NCBI RefSeq assembly: GCF_001622165.1
Contig: NZ_LVWG01000033.1
Location: 62,001-126,000 of the forward strand
Direction of reading: 5' to 3'
Length of the DNA stretch: 64,000 nt
Source: Pelodictyon luteolum
Lineage (GTDB): Bacteria; Bacteroidota; Chlorobiia; Chlorobiales; Chlorobiaceae
This document shows, one piece after another, positions 55,701-62,931 of the stretch. Below the pieces are notes generated by a model. It was not told the DNA's origin and ran no database searches. It saw only the letters and a program-made list of their open reading frames with translations. How positions within the stretch are numbered: the first letter of the stretch is position 1; every line of letters starts with the position of its first letter. The translations under genes were made by a program, and so were the position numbers.

Positions 55701-55817
55701 TCGCCGATGGCCATATCGGTGGCCTACGGGCTGCTGTTCGGCACAACCCTGACACTCATCATCATCCCTGCGCTGCTGGTGCTGCACAACATGGCCCGCC
55801 GCAGGAGTGCGCTGTAG
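52746..55817 (+). CDS. RND efflux permease, interrupted near its end by a group II intron
   Basis: 1023 residues to the stop seen at 55817. TM1 (YPVLGNVLFLAVILFGLVSF), a periplasmic porter domain, and the TM4 proton-relay pair (VVGIIVDDGIVIAE) fit an AcrB/HAE-type pump; a second half repeats this layout (LLFIMYLIIVITFRSFSQAFIVMLLLPLALI). Start is GTG 52746. The last residues before the stop (MARRR-SAL) come from intron sequence; spliced mRNA would read on into the 3' exon (57640-57725) and add about 28 residues ending FIREQ. Confidence 0.9.
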   Translation: MKALIRHFVRYPVLGNVLFLAVILFGLVSFTQIKTTFFPDIPPNFIYVSALYPGASPEEIEEAVTLKIEDRLKGVSGIDRVTSISTENTMTVTVELKKGFDANDLLQEVTNAVNQISSFPAELEQLRIYKQERMDFVIAYSLYGDVDLRTLKGYARSLERELRNSGAATRITLSGFPVEEIEVGLRENDMRAYGITFSEVAAAVSRANVKITGGTIRGSREELLIRADSKGYNAPDLRGIVVRSGANGAVVRLGDLADVRDRWSDDPDRSWFEGKPAVIVDIDRSADQDMFEIVGKAQTVVEAFDQRHKDIQIEILRNGSAIVKERADILSSNGFVGMVLVVLFLAFSLNPRLALWVAAGIPFSFAGMFMLGTLYGLSINVVSLLAMILVVGIIVDDGIVIAESIYQRYEKGEKPLEAALNGMMEVIPSVTAAVLTSVVLFFLFLFLDGDLGQRVKDIAFVASTTLLVSLLESIFILPAHIAHSRSLHGRPEAKSWLLRKSEEFLHFQRDVLYAPVLRFSIANPLITAVVPVALLIITVGAMRGGLIKATFFPVIEHDNVQVTLEMRTGTPGRVTAETLALMEQRIRDVDDAYRQSEGGENGLVKAIARDIGPEGHQGGLRVTLVDSRLRSIGSLEAGNRFRDAIGPLPGAGKLLVGGGGFWGMPVSIALKSDNLSQLDGARRMLEEELKGMEELKDVADNDPPGLQEVRVRLKEKAYALGLTTGEVMSRVRSAFFGQEAQRLVRGIDEVKVWVRYGEDERSTIGALETMFIRLDDGRSIPLREIADLTVSRGISSIKHIDAQRVVKIEADIADPKTSVPQLLDVVSRNIMPPILAAYPDVSFNFEGQSRESGKTTGSMRIAFPALLFIMYLIIVITFRSFSQAFIVMLLLPLALIGVAWGHFIQGYILSILSLFGVIALIGIVVNDSLVFISSFNSRIKEGLPFQDALYEVGLSRFRPIILTTITTVAGLGPLIFEQSRQAQFLSPMAISVAYGLLFGTTLTLIIIPALLVLHNMARRRSAL

Positions 55818-56320
55818 ATAAGCAGTGCAAGAGATGAGGGTAGGTCCCTCGCAACCGGCTTGCAGGAGCAGGTTGCAAACCACCATAAGCTGCCTTTGTC
55901 AAAAGCATTGGTAGTGAGCGTTATGGAAAAGGCATCGTAAGGTGTCAGGTGTGAACCAAGGAAGACGAACACCAGTGAACTGTCGTAAACGTGTCGAAAG
56001 AGCAAGATGGCATCAAAACTGAATAGTTCTGCGGATTCAGGAAAAGTTTGGCGGGAACCTGTTTACTGGCCAAGCGGTGCCCGGCATAAAGACAGCGTGA
56101 TCCTTGTTCGGGCTTTTGCATTGAACTACAGGAACCTTCGATGGCGATGTAAAGGGAAAGGCCCAAGCGTAAAATGCGAGGCCGATAGTACCGATGCGTC
56201 ATCAAGGGGCGGAGTGACCGGTATGAGCGTTGAAGGTCCTGTAATGGGACTGGAGCAAAGCGGTCACGTCATCCAGTCATGCGGACTAGTCAACTGCGTG
56301 GGCAGGAGGGTCTGGTCGGT

Positions 56321-57562
56321 ATGACAAAGTCATATGATATTTCCAAACAACTTGTCTGGGATGCATTCCAGAGAGTGAAAGCAAATGGAGGTGCCGCCGG
56401 GGTAGACCGGGAATCGATACAGGTATTTGAAGCGAAACTGAAGGACAACCTCTACAAGATTTGGAACCGAATGAGTTCCGGTAGCTATTTTCCTCCACCG
56501 GTACGAGGTGTTGACATTCCGAAGAAATCCGGAGGAGTGCGAACACTTGGAGTTCCAACTATTGCAGATAGGGTGGCCCAAAGCGTAGTGAAAATGGTGC
56601 TTGAGCCCATACTTGAGCCAGTATTTCATGAAGACTCATACGGCTATCGTCCGGGGCGATCAGCCCATGATGCGATAGAAGTGGTGAGGCAGAGAAATTG
56701 GCAATATGACTGGGTTGTAGAGTTCGATATCAAGGGGTTGTTTGACAACATCGACCATGAGTTACTCAAGCGTGCCCTGAGAAAGCATTGCCAAATCCAG
56801 TGGGTTTTCTTGTATGTGGAGCGCTGGTTAACAGCGCCGATGGAAACCTCGGATGGCGAGCTGGTTAAAAGGGTTAAAGGTACGCCGCAAGGCGGCGTAG
56901 TCAGCCCAATACTGGCGAATCTGTTTCTGCACTATGCGTTTGACCGATGGGTGAACGAATACCTCCCCGGGGTGCCGTTTTGCCGGTACTCAGATGATGG
57001 TGTTCTCCACTGCAAAAGTAGAGCGCAGGCAGAACTGGTAAAACGCAAACTTGGCGAGCGATTTCGGGATTGCGGATTAGAGCTACATCCTGAGAAAACG
57101 CAGATCATGTACTGCCGGGACAATAGGCGCAAAGAGGCGTATCCGGTAGACCAGTTCACGTTTCTTGGTTTCACCTTTCGCCCGCGGCGTGCCGTAGGGA
57201 AAAGCGGCAAGCCCTTCACGGGTTTTCTGCCGGGTGTAAGTCGGGACGCGGTGAAAGATATGCGTCAAAAGATCAGGAGGTGGAAGGTGCAACTTAAGAA
57301 CAGCCATGATCTTGCAGAACTATCGGCCGCATTCAATCCGATCCTGCAAGGGTGGAAGAACTACTACTCGCGATTCTACGGGACCTCGATGAGGCCTGTA
57401 TGGAACCAGATGAATCACTTTCTGGTGCATTGGCTGATGAGGAAGTACAAGCACTTATGCCGGCATAAAACCGAAGCAAGCAGGAAATTGAAACTGCTGG
57501 CCGAAAGTAGGCCTAAAGCATTTGTGCATTGGGAATTGGGTTACACCTTTATGCCTGGATGA
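56321..57562 (+). CDS. Group II intron-encoded reverse transcriptase/maturase
   Basis: 413 residues from ATG 56321 with GGAGGG upstream. RT motifs in order are GVDRESIQVFE, VRTLGVPTIADRVAQ, EDSYGYRPGRSAHDA, WVVEFDIKGLFDNIDH, GTPQGGVVSPILANLFLHYA and the catalytic YSDD in place of the usual YADD, then LELHPEKTQI. The C-terminal maturase (GIIM) region is WKNYYSRFYGTSM to HWLMRKYKHLC. No HNH endonuclease domain is present. It would promote splicing and mobility of its own intron. An upstream start at 56279 is possible. Confidence 0.93.
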   Translation: MTKSYDISKQLVWDAFQRVKANGGAAGVDRESIQVFEAKLKDNLYKIWNRMSSGSYFPPPVRGVDIPKKSGGVRTLGVPTIADRVAQSVVKMVLEPILEPVFHEDSYGYRPGRSAHDAIEVVRQRNWQYDWVVEFDIKGLFDNIDHELLKRALRKHCQIQWVFLYVERWLTAPMETSDGELVKRVKGTPQGGVVSPILANLFLHYAFDRWVNEYLPGVPFCRYSDDGVLHCKSRAQAELVKRKLGERFRDCGLELHPEKTQIMYCRDNRRKEAYPVDQFTFLGFTFRPRRAVGKSGKPFTGFLPGVSRDAVKDMRQKIRRWKVQLKNSHDLAELSAAFNPILQGWKNYYSRFYGTSMRPVWNQMNHFLVHWLMRKYKHLCRHKTEASRKLKLLAESRPKAFVHWELGYTFMPG

Positions 57563-57565
57563 TGG

Positions 57566-57600
57566 GAGCCGGATGAGTGGAGACGCTCCTGTCCGGTTCT
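57566..57600 (+). other. Group II intron domain V
   Basis: GAGCCGGATGAG ... CTCCTGTCCGGTTCT folds into the 34-35-nt domain V hairpin, with AGC near its 5' base as the catalytic triad. It is just downstream of the reverse-transcriptase stop. Confidence 0.8.
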
Positions 57601-57639
57601 GCGAGGGTCTGGAGGTGAAACTCCTCCGGTCTACTCACC

Positions 57640-57725
57640 TCTATTCATTCATCGCCCGTCGCCCCGTGACACCCGAAGAGGTCGAACCGGCATGGCGGGA
57701 GGAGGTCTTCATCCGTGAACAGTAG
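57640..57725 (+). other. 3' exon of the RND permease gene
   Basis: The frame encodes YSFIARRPVTPEEVEPAW then REEVFIREQ-stop. Its stop lies inside the start of the TolC-like gene (GTGAACAGTAG overlap). This is the normal end of an efflux permease gene in an operon and supports the idea that the intron split it. Confidence 0.65.
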
Positions 57726-59109
57726 CAGCACCCGGGCCGGGCGGGCATTCTCTGGAATGGTCCCGTTCGTTCTCTGCATCTTTTTCGCACTGGCTCCGGT
57801 TGCGTCGAGTGCGGCCGGTTCAGGTGACTTCGCAACGATCGATTCCACGGCAATCGAGCGCCTCACACTCGAAGATGCCCTCATTCGGGCCCTCGGGCAC
57901 AATACCGACATTCAGGTTGCCAGAGGGGAAGAGGAAATCGCCCGTAACAGCGTCCATATCGGCAATGCCGGACTCCTGCCGAAACTCTCGGCCGTGTCTT
58001 CCGTCTCATGGCATGACCCCGGAAAGGGAGGGCTGTCGACGTCGTCTGTCGAGTCAACCACCACGGCAGCGGAGCTGCAGGCGAGCTACACCCTTTTCGA
58101 CGGTTTCGGCAGCATCCGCACCTTCACCAGACTCAAGAACAGCGGCAGGCTCGGCACCCTGAAAGCCCGGGAACGTATCGAGAGCGTTGTCATGGATGTC
58201 GCCAGAGCCTACTACGGTGCGGCCAACTCAGTCGAAGAGCTGCATGCATCAATGCAGGCTGTGGAGATATCCGATGAGCGCCTCCGACGGGCGAAGCTGC
58301 GGAGGGATTACGGACAGGCAAACACCCAGGAGGTGCTCTCCGCCGAAGTGGACGCCAACAATGACCAGGTGACGCTCCTGAATGCCCGTCTCGGACGGGA
58401 AACCGCAATGCGCAGGCTGAACGTCCTGCTCGGCCATCGGGTCGGCCATCGGGTCGGCCATCACTATGCGATAGCTGACTCCGTCGTGTTTTCCGCTCTT
58501 CCGCCCCTCGACTCGCTTCGGGTGAGTGCCCTCGTAACCAATGCCGGTTACCTGGCAAGCGGCGGGGAGGTGCTCGATCAGCGCCTCCTTATGCTCATCG
58601 CCCGTTCGGAACAGTACCCCGAAGTTTCCCTTCAGGCCGGATGGGGTCTCAGCCGCTACGCCGCGGGCCGGGACATAGGCTTGAATGGCACGACGCCGGG
58701 CACGTCCGGAGGGGTGGTGGTGAACTGGCCGATTTTCAACGGTCGCCAGACCGCCATAAAGACTGAAAACGCCCGGATTGCTTGGCTTAACAGCCGTCTG
58801 CGCCACGACCGGGCTCTCCAGCAGCTCCTGTTGGAGCTCCGGGACGGATGGGACGCATGGTCCATAAGCCGTGATGTGCTCCGGTTCGAGGAACGGAACA
58901 TCGAGTCGGCGCGGCTCAATTTCCAGCGCACCCGTGAACTCTATGTGCTTGGTCAATCGACAGGAACCACGTTCCGTGAGGCGCAGCTGAACCTGATCAA
59001 GGCTGAAAAAAGCAGGGCCGGTGCCCGCTATGACAGAAAGCTCCGCGAGCTTGAACTGCTGCGCCTCAGCGGAAGGCTGCTCACTCCGTTCGGGACGGCG
59101 GGTCGTTGA
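57715..59109 (+). CDS. TolC-family outer-membrane efflux protein
   Basis: 464 residues from GTG 57715, with a signal peptide (VPFVLCIFFALAPVASSAAG). Two repeated OEP domains are recognisable (LTLEDALIRALGHNTDIQVARGE, and later a second half with GWGLSRYAAGRD and QRTRELYVLGQSTGTTFREAQLNL). It forms the outer-membrane channel of the pump. A 12-bp tandem repeat gives GHRVGHRVGHHY at about residues 239-250. It is the third gene of the efflux operon. Confidence 0.9.
   Translation: MNSSSTRAGRAFSGMVPFVLCIFFALAPVASSAAGSGDFATIDSTAIERLTLEDALIRALGHNTDIQVARGEEEIARNSVHIGNAGLLPKLSAVSSVSWHDPGKGGLSTSSVESTTTAAELQASYTLFDGFGSIRTFTRLKNSGRLGTLKARERIESVVMDVARAYYGAANSVEELHASMQAVEISDERLRRAKLRRDYGQANTQEVLSAEVDANNDQVTLLNARLGRETAMRRLNVLLGHRVGHRVGHHYAIADSVVFSALPPLDSLRVSALVTNAGYLASGGEVLDQRLLMLIARSEQYPEVSLQAGWGLSRYAAGRDIGLNGTTPGTSGGVVVNWPIFNGRQTAIKTENARIAWLNSRLRHDRALQQLLLELRDGWDAWSISRDVLRFEERNIESARLNFQRTRELYVLGQSTGTTFREAQLNLIKAEKSRAGARYDRKLRELELLRLSGRLLTPFGTAGR
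58431..58462. repeat. 12-bp tandem repeat within the TolC-like gene
   Basis: CGGCCATCGGGT occurs twice, with a third partial unit, and stays in frame (Gly-His-Arg-Val repeats). It is similar in period to the repeats at 33433, 35896 and 50865. Confidence 0.8.
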
Positions 59110-59192
59110 ATCGTCACTTTTTTTGTTACGCGCTTTATTTTTCTTTGATTCTTCTGAACGGGATGGTATATTTGGAGCCTTCCGTTAAGAAA

Positions 59193-59265
59193 CGGGGCAT
59201 GGCGCAGCTGGTAGCGTGCCTGCTTTGGGAGCAGGAGGTCCCGAGTTCGAGTCTCGGTGCCCCGA
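59193..59265 (+). tRNA. tRNA-Pro (anticodon TGG)
   Basis: CGGGGCA ... TGCCCCG acceptor; anticodon stem CCTGC-TTTGGGA-GCAGG with TGG; T arm CCGAGTTCGAGTCTCGG. 73 nt, CCA not encoded. First of four clustered tRNAs. Confidence 0.95.
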
Positions 59266-59290
59266 CTGAAGAGGTTCCGGGAGTGACGAC

Positions 59291-59366
<76 letters not shown>

Positions 59367-59395
59367 TTGGAAGTCCGGAAGTTTAAGGTTTCTAT

Positions 59396-59470
59396 GGTGA
59401 TTGTAGCTCAGTTGGTTAGAGCGCCAGGTTGTGGCCCTGGAGGTCGGGGGTTCGAGTCCCCTCATTCACC
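59396..59470 (+). tRNA. tRNA-His (anticodon GTG)
   Basis: The 5' end has the extra G(-1) typical of tRNA-His, pairing with C73. Anticodon stem CCAGG-TTGTGGC-CCTGG; T arm GGGGGTTCGAGTCCCCT. The acceptor stem has one T-T mismatch. CCA not encoded. Confidence 0.93.
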
Positions 59471-59480
59471 CATGTTTTTT

Positions 59481-59552
59481 GGCCCCATCGACTAGCGGTT
59501 AGGTCACCACCCTTTCAAGGTGGCGGGACGGGTTCGAATCCCGTTGGGGTCA
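59481..59552 (+). tRNA. tRNA-Glu (anticodon TTC)
   Basis: Acceptor GGCCCCA ... TGGGGTC; anticodon stem CCACC-CTTTCAA-GGTGG with TTC; T arm ACGGGTTCGAATCCCGT. CCA not encoded. Confidence 0.95.
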
Positions 59553-59558
59553 CACTTC

Positions 59559-59593
59559 AAAGCTCTGTCCTTTGCCGGTACAGGGCTTTTTTT
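59559..59593 (+). terminator. Terminator after the tRNA cluster
   Basis: AAAGC(T)CTGT pairs with ACAG(G)GCTTT, followed by a run of T. Confidence 0.7.
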
Positions 59594-59619
59594 ATTCATG
59601 AACGCAGATTTTCTCTCTT

Positions 59620-62034
59620 ATGAAAATATCTGTCAACTGGCTCAAAGACTTTCTCCCGTCCTTTTCCCCGGAAATCCCCGCTCTTGTCGAAAAGCTCACC
59701 TTCCTCGGCCTTGAGGTTGAGGATGTGGAATCGACTCCCTTGCCTGACCCGCGGGTTGTGGTCGGGCGGGTGCAGTCCGTCGCTCTGCATCCTGATGCCG
59801 ACCGCCTCCGGATCTGCATGGTCGACACCGGACTTGAAGAGCCGCTGCAGATCGTCTGCGGTGCTCCGAACGTGGCCGAGGGGATGCTGGTACCTGTTGC
59901 GACCGAGGGTTCGCGCCTCACCATGCAGGACGGTACATCTTTTGTCATAAAGCCTTCAAAGATCCGCGGTCAGCGTTCGTTCGGCATGATATGCGCAGCC
60001 GATGAGCTCGGCCTGTCCGCCGACCACTCCGGAGTCATGGAGCTCGACTCCTCCTTTGCCATCGGAGAGCCGTTTGCCCGTTACCTTGACTCGGACACCG
60101 TGCTCGACATTGCCGTCACCCCCAACCGCCCCGATGTGCTTTCGCATCTCGGCATAGCCCGGGAGCTCGCTTCCGCTCCAGACGCCATCCTTCTTCCCGG
60201 AGAGGCGCCGATTGAGTTTTCCACCTTATCCCCCCTGGTTGAGGTTATCGACAGCGGGGCTTGCCCGCTCTATGTCGGCATCGTCATCCGGGGCGTTACC
60301 GTAGGTCCTTCCCCCCGCTGGCTTTCGGCCCGGCTTGAGTCCATAGGGCTGCGTCCGAAGAACAACATCGTCGACATCACGAACTTCATTCTCCACGCCC
60401 TCGGCCAGCCGCTCCATGCGTTCGACCTCCACAAGCTCAAGGACGGGCGCGTCATCGTGCGCAGCGACTTCAGCGGCTCATTTACGGCGCTTGGCGGTGA
60501 GCAGTGCACCGTGGAACCGGGCATGCCGGTAATCTGCGACACCCTGAAGCCTGCGGCCCTTGCCGGTGTCATGGGCGGACAGGACTCTGCAGTCGGAGAG
60601 GGAACCGTGGACATCCTTCTCGAGGCAGCCTGTTTTGCGCCTTCGGCCGTCCGCCGTTCGGCCAGGAAAGCCGGGATTTCATCTGACTCCTCATACCGGT
60701 TCGAGCGCGGCATCGATATCCGCAATGTCGTACCGGCCGCCCGGGCCGCCGTGGCCCTAATCCTCGAAACGGCCGGCGGAACAGTCGGTGAGGCCACGCT
60801 GCAGGGTGATTCCTGTCCGCCGCTCCTTGTTCTCCCGTTCCGGCCCCGGAGGGCAAACGAGCTGCTCGGCACCGCAATCGAACCCGATCGGATGACGGAA
60901 ATGCTGGCCCGGATTGGGTTCCGGACCCTCGCTCAGGAAGATGGCGTGATGCAGGTTGAGGTTCCGTCGTGCCGTGTTGATGTGTCGCAGGAGATTGATC
61001 TTATCGAAGAGGTTGCGCGCCTGTATGGCTACGACAACATCGAGGCCTCAGGGCGCATGGCTGCAACGTACCCTTCCATGAGGACACGTCCCGGGTTTTT
61101 CCCGGACTTTCTCCGTTTGCTGGCCGTAGGCCTTGATTTCAGGGAGGTGCTCACCAACCCGCTCATCCGGCGGGAGGAGGCGGCTCCCTTCAGTGACGGG
61201 CTCGTCTATGTCCTCAACCCTATCAGCGAGGGCCTTGAGGTCCTGCGGCCGGGGCTTGTGCCCGGCATGCTGAAAGTCATCGCCCACAACATCCGCCACG
61301 GCAACCGTGACATGCGCCTCTTTGAAGTGGCTCATGGGTTCAGCATGGCCGATGCGTCCTGTGCTGGGGAGTCCTGCGCGCTTGACGCCTATTGCGAGAA
61401 AGAGTGGCTGGTACTGGCCCTCACCGGTCTGCGTTATCCCAGGAGCTGGAACCAGCCCACGGACAGGGTCGATTTCTATGATGCAGTGGGGGCGGCCGAG
61501 ATGCTTCTCGGGAAGCTGAATTTGCTTGATAAATCAGCGGTTAATATTTATAATGAAAATACTGTCAGTATTGATTTGGAGCTGACGGAAGGGAAGAAAA
61601 AACGGTCACAGCGTGCGGGACGGGCCATGAGGCTTGATTCCGCTCTGCTTTCACAGTTCGACATAGAGCAGGATGTCTTCATCGTCGAGCTTGATGTTTC
61701 GGTGCTTGAAATGCTCCACAGCCCGGATGTCGTATACGATCCGCCTTCAAAATTCCCCGCCGTCCAGAGGGATCTTTCATTCATCCTGCCAGGCACGGTT
61801 CCCGTACAGTCGCTCATCGGCCTTGTCCGTTCCAGCGACCCGCTCATCAGGGCCGTTTCCGTTTTCGACGTGTTCGAACGGGGCGCTGAAGGGGGCGGAG
61901 AGAGGAGTGTGGGGCTGTCGATTTCGATAGCCGACCATGCCGGAACCCTGCAGGAAGGACGGATCAGTGAAATTCTTCGTACAGTTGGAGTCAATGCTGA
62001 AAGTACGCTTGGTGCGGTAATTAGACAGGTCTGA
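59620..62034 (+). CDS. pheT: Phenylalanyl-tRNA synthetase beta subunit
   Basis: 804 residues, full length. It starts MKISVNWLKDFLPSFSPEIP; a tRNA-binding (EMAP-II like) domain lies at about 40-150 (VVGRVQSVALHPDADRLRICMV); B3/B4 and B5 domains follow; the core ends with an FDX-ACB anticodon-binding domain (about 710-804, with PPSKFPAVQRDLSFIL). It charges tRNA-Phe together with PheS, which is not in the window. It follows a tRNA cluster. Confidence 0.97.
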   Translation: MKISVNWLKDFLPSFSPEIPALVEKLTFLGLEVEDVESTPLPDPRVVVGRVQSVALHPDADRLRICMVDTGLEEPLQIVCGAPNVAEGMLVPVATEGSRLTMQDGTSFVIKPSKIRGQRSFGMICAADELGLSADHSGVMELDSSFAIGEPFARYLDSDTVLDIAVTPNRPDVLSHLGIARELASAPDAILLPGEAPIEFSTLSPLVEVIDSGACPLYVGIVIRGVTVGPSPRWLSARLESIGLRPKNNIVDITNFILHALGQPLHAFDLHKLKDGRVIVRSDFSGSFTALGGEQCTVEPGMPVICDTLKPAALAGVMGGQDSAVGEGTVDILLEAACFAPSAVRRSARKAGISSDSSYRFERGIDIRNVVPAARAAVALILETAGGTVGEATLQGDSCPPLLVLPFRPRRANELLGTAIEPDRMTEMLARIGFRTLAQEDGVMQVEVPSCRVDVSQEIDLIEEVARLYGYDNIEASGRMAATYPSMRTRPGFFPDFLRLLAVGLDFREVLTNPLIRREEAAPFSDGLVYVLNPISEGLEVLRPGLVPGMLKVIAHNIRHGNRDMRLFEVAHGFSMADASCAGESCALDAYCEKEWLVLALTGLRYPRSWNQPTDRVDFYDAVGAAEMLLGKLNLLDKSAVNIYNENTVSIDLELTEGKKKRSQRAGRAMRLDSALLSQFDIEQDVFIVELDVSVLEMLHSPDVVYDPPSKFPAVQRDLSFILPGTVPVQSLIGLVRSSDPLIRAVSVFDVFERGAEGGGERSVGLSISIADHAGTLQEGRISEILRTVGVNAESTLGAVIRQV

Positions 62035-62048
62035 CATTACTTGGTTCC

Positions 62049-62354
62049 ATGCCCGAACGGAAAGGAGAGGACATACTTGCCGGTATCGGCACCCTCGAGG
62101 GAAATACCCGTCTGCTTGTCAACCGGCTCGATGCATTCCGCAAAGAGAACGAGGCCCTGAAGTCGGAACTGGCGAGCCTGCAGGAGGTTCTCCGCTCGAT
62201 GAAACTCCCCGGTGGCTCAATGTCGTCCTCGAGAGGAGATGCAACGGAAATGACAGGAACGGTGCCCTACGCTGAAAAGCTGCAGGTGAAACAGAAGCTG
62301 GTCCTGATCCTGCAGAAAATCGAGATGGAACTCAGGAACGGTCACACCGCGTAG
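62049..62354 (+). CDS. Short coiled-coil protein upstream of zapA
   Basis: 101 residues. The first 55 residues form a coiled coil (TLEGNTRLLVNRLDAFRKENEALKSELASLQEVLRSM). A Ser/Gly-rich linker and a second helix (AEKLQVKQKLVLILQKIEMELRNG) follow. The family is not named; such short proteins are common just before zapA, and a role in cell division is possible. It begins 14 bp after pheT and ends 8 bp before zapA, so the three are one operon. Confidence 0.65.
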   Translation: MPERKGEDILAGIGTLEGNTRLLVNRLDAFRKENEALKSELASLQEVLRSMKLPGGSMSSSRGDATEMTGTVPYAEKLQVKQKLVLILQKIEMELRNGHTA

Positions 62355-62362
62355 AATCTGCC

Positions 62363-62626
62363 ATGGAAAAGTTTGATGTAAATGTTTACGGTGATACGTA
62401 CCCCCTTCGCGCCGATACCCGGGAAGCGGTCGAACAGGCTGCCGGAGAGGTCGACAGGAGGATGCGAAGGTTTGCCCAGCAGGCCCCTTCATTCGAACCG
62501 TTGAGGCTTGCCGTTCTCGCTGCCGTAGAGCTTGCCGAGGAGAAGCTCCAGCTTGAAGAGACGATGGCCGGGCTGCAGGAGAAAATCGGGAAGCTTAACG
62601 CTTTTGTCGGGGACAATCTCCAGTAA
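62363..62626 (+). CDS. zapA: Cell division protein ZapA
   Basis: 87 residues. The N-terminal strand pattern KFDVNVYGDTYPLRADTRE and the later coiled coil (LAVLAAVELAEEKLQLEETMAGLQEKIGKL) are typical of ZapA, which stabilises FtsZ filaments. Length and context (6S-like RNA next) support it. ATG 62363 is 9 bp after the preceding stop. Confidence 0.9.
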   Translation: MEKFDVNVYGDTYPLRADTREAVEQAAGEVDRRMRRFAQQAPSFEPLRLAVLAAVELAEEKLQLEETMAGLQEKIGKLNAFVGDNLQ

Positions 62627-62668
62627 ACTGTTACATTGAGAGTAGGAAAATATCCGCACCGGAAGATC

Positions 62669-62858
62669 GAGGTGTTTGTAAGTAAAAGAACTAACATCAA
62701 AGAATAGGGAGCCAGACTCTTCTTTTTGATTGCAGGCCTTGCCGGATTCCGGACCTGTCCGGAGTGCCGGGTGCAGCGTTCGCGCCGCACCGATGGAAGC
62801 AAAAAACCAGAAGGAGGCACCCACCGTGTTACACGGGTTCTTGAATCTTACACATCTC
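62669..62858 (+). ncRNA. ssrS: 6S RNA-like transcript downstream of zapA
   Basis: A closing stem pairs GAGGTGT(TT)GTAAG at 62669-62682 with CTTACACATCTC at 62847-62858. Inside, AAGAAC pairs with GTTCTT, GGGAGCC with GGCACCC, and CTTCT/TTTTTG with CAAAAA/AGAAG, leaving an internal bubble as in 6S RNA. The size (190 nt) and location between zapA and the next gene match 6S RNA in many bacteria. It would bind the housekeeping RNA polymerase holoenzyme. The match is by structure and synteny, not by covariance model. Confidence 0.7.
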
Positions 62859-62931
62859 GCCATGGTGCGGATTTTTTTGTTTAAAATGGTGCTTCAGTCA
62901 GTGAACGGAGCACAAAAAGGAGGTAATTTTA

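Larger units (their letters stand above)
55807..57639 (+). mobile_element. Group II intron with ORF, inside the RND permease gene
   Basis: The 5' end GTGCG (55807-55811) fits the group II consensus. A structured 5' region of about 510 nt is followed by a reverse-transcriptase ORF, then a domain V hairpin at 57566-57600, then domain VI with a bulged region and an end near CTACTCAC(C). With ends at 55807 and 57639 the flanking frames join as AGG-A/TC-TAT. If the intron ends one base earlier the frame is off by one, so the exact 3' end is uncertain. The exon after it overlaps the TolC gene start, as expected for the old operon. Confidence 0.8.
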
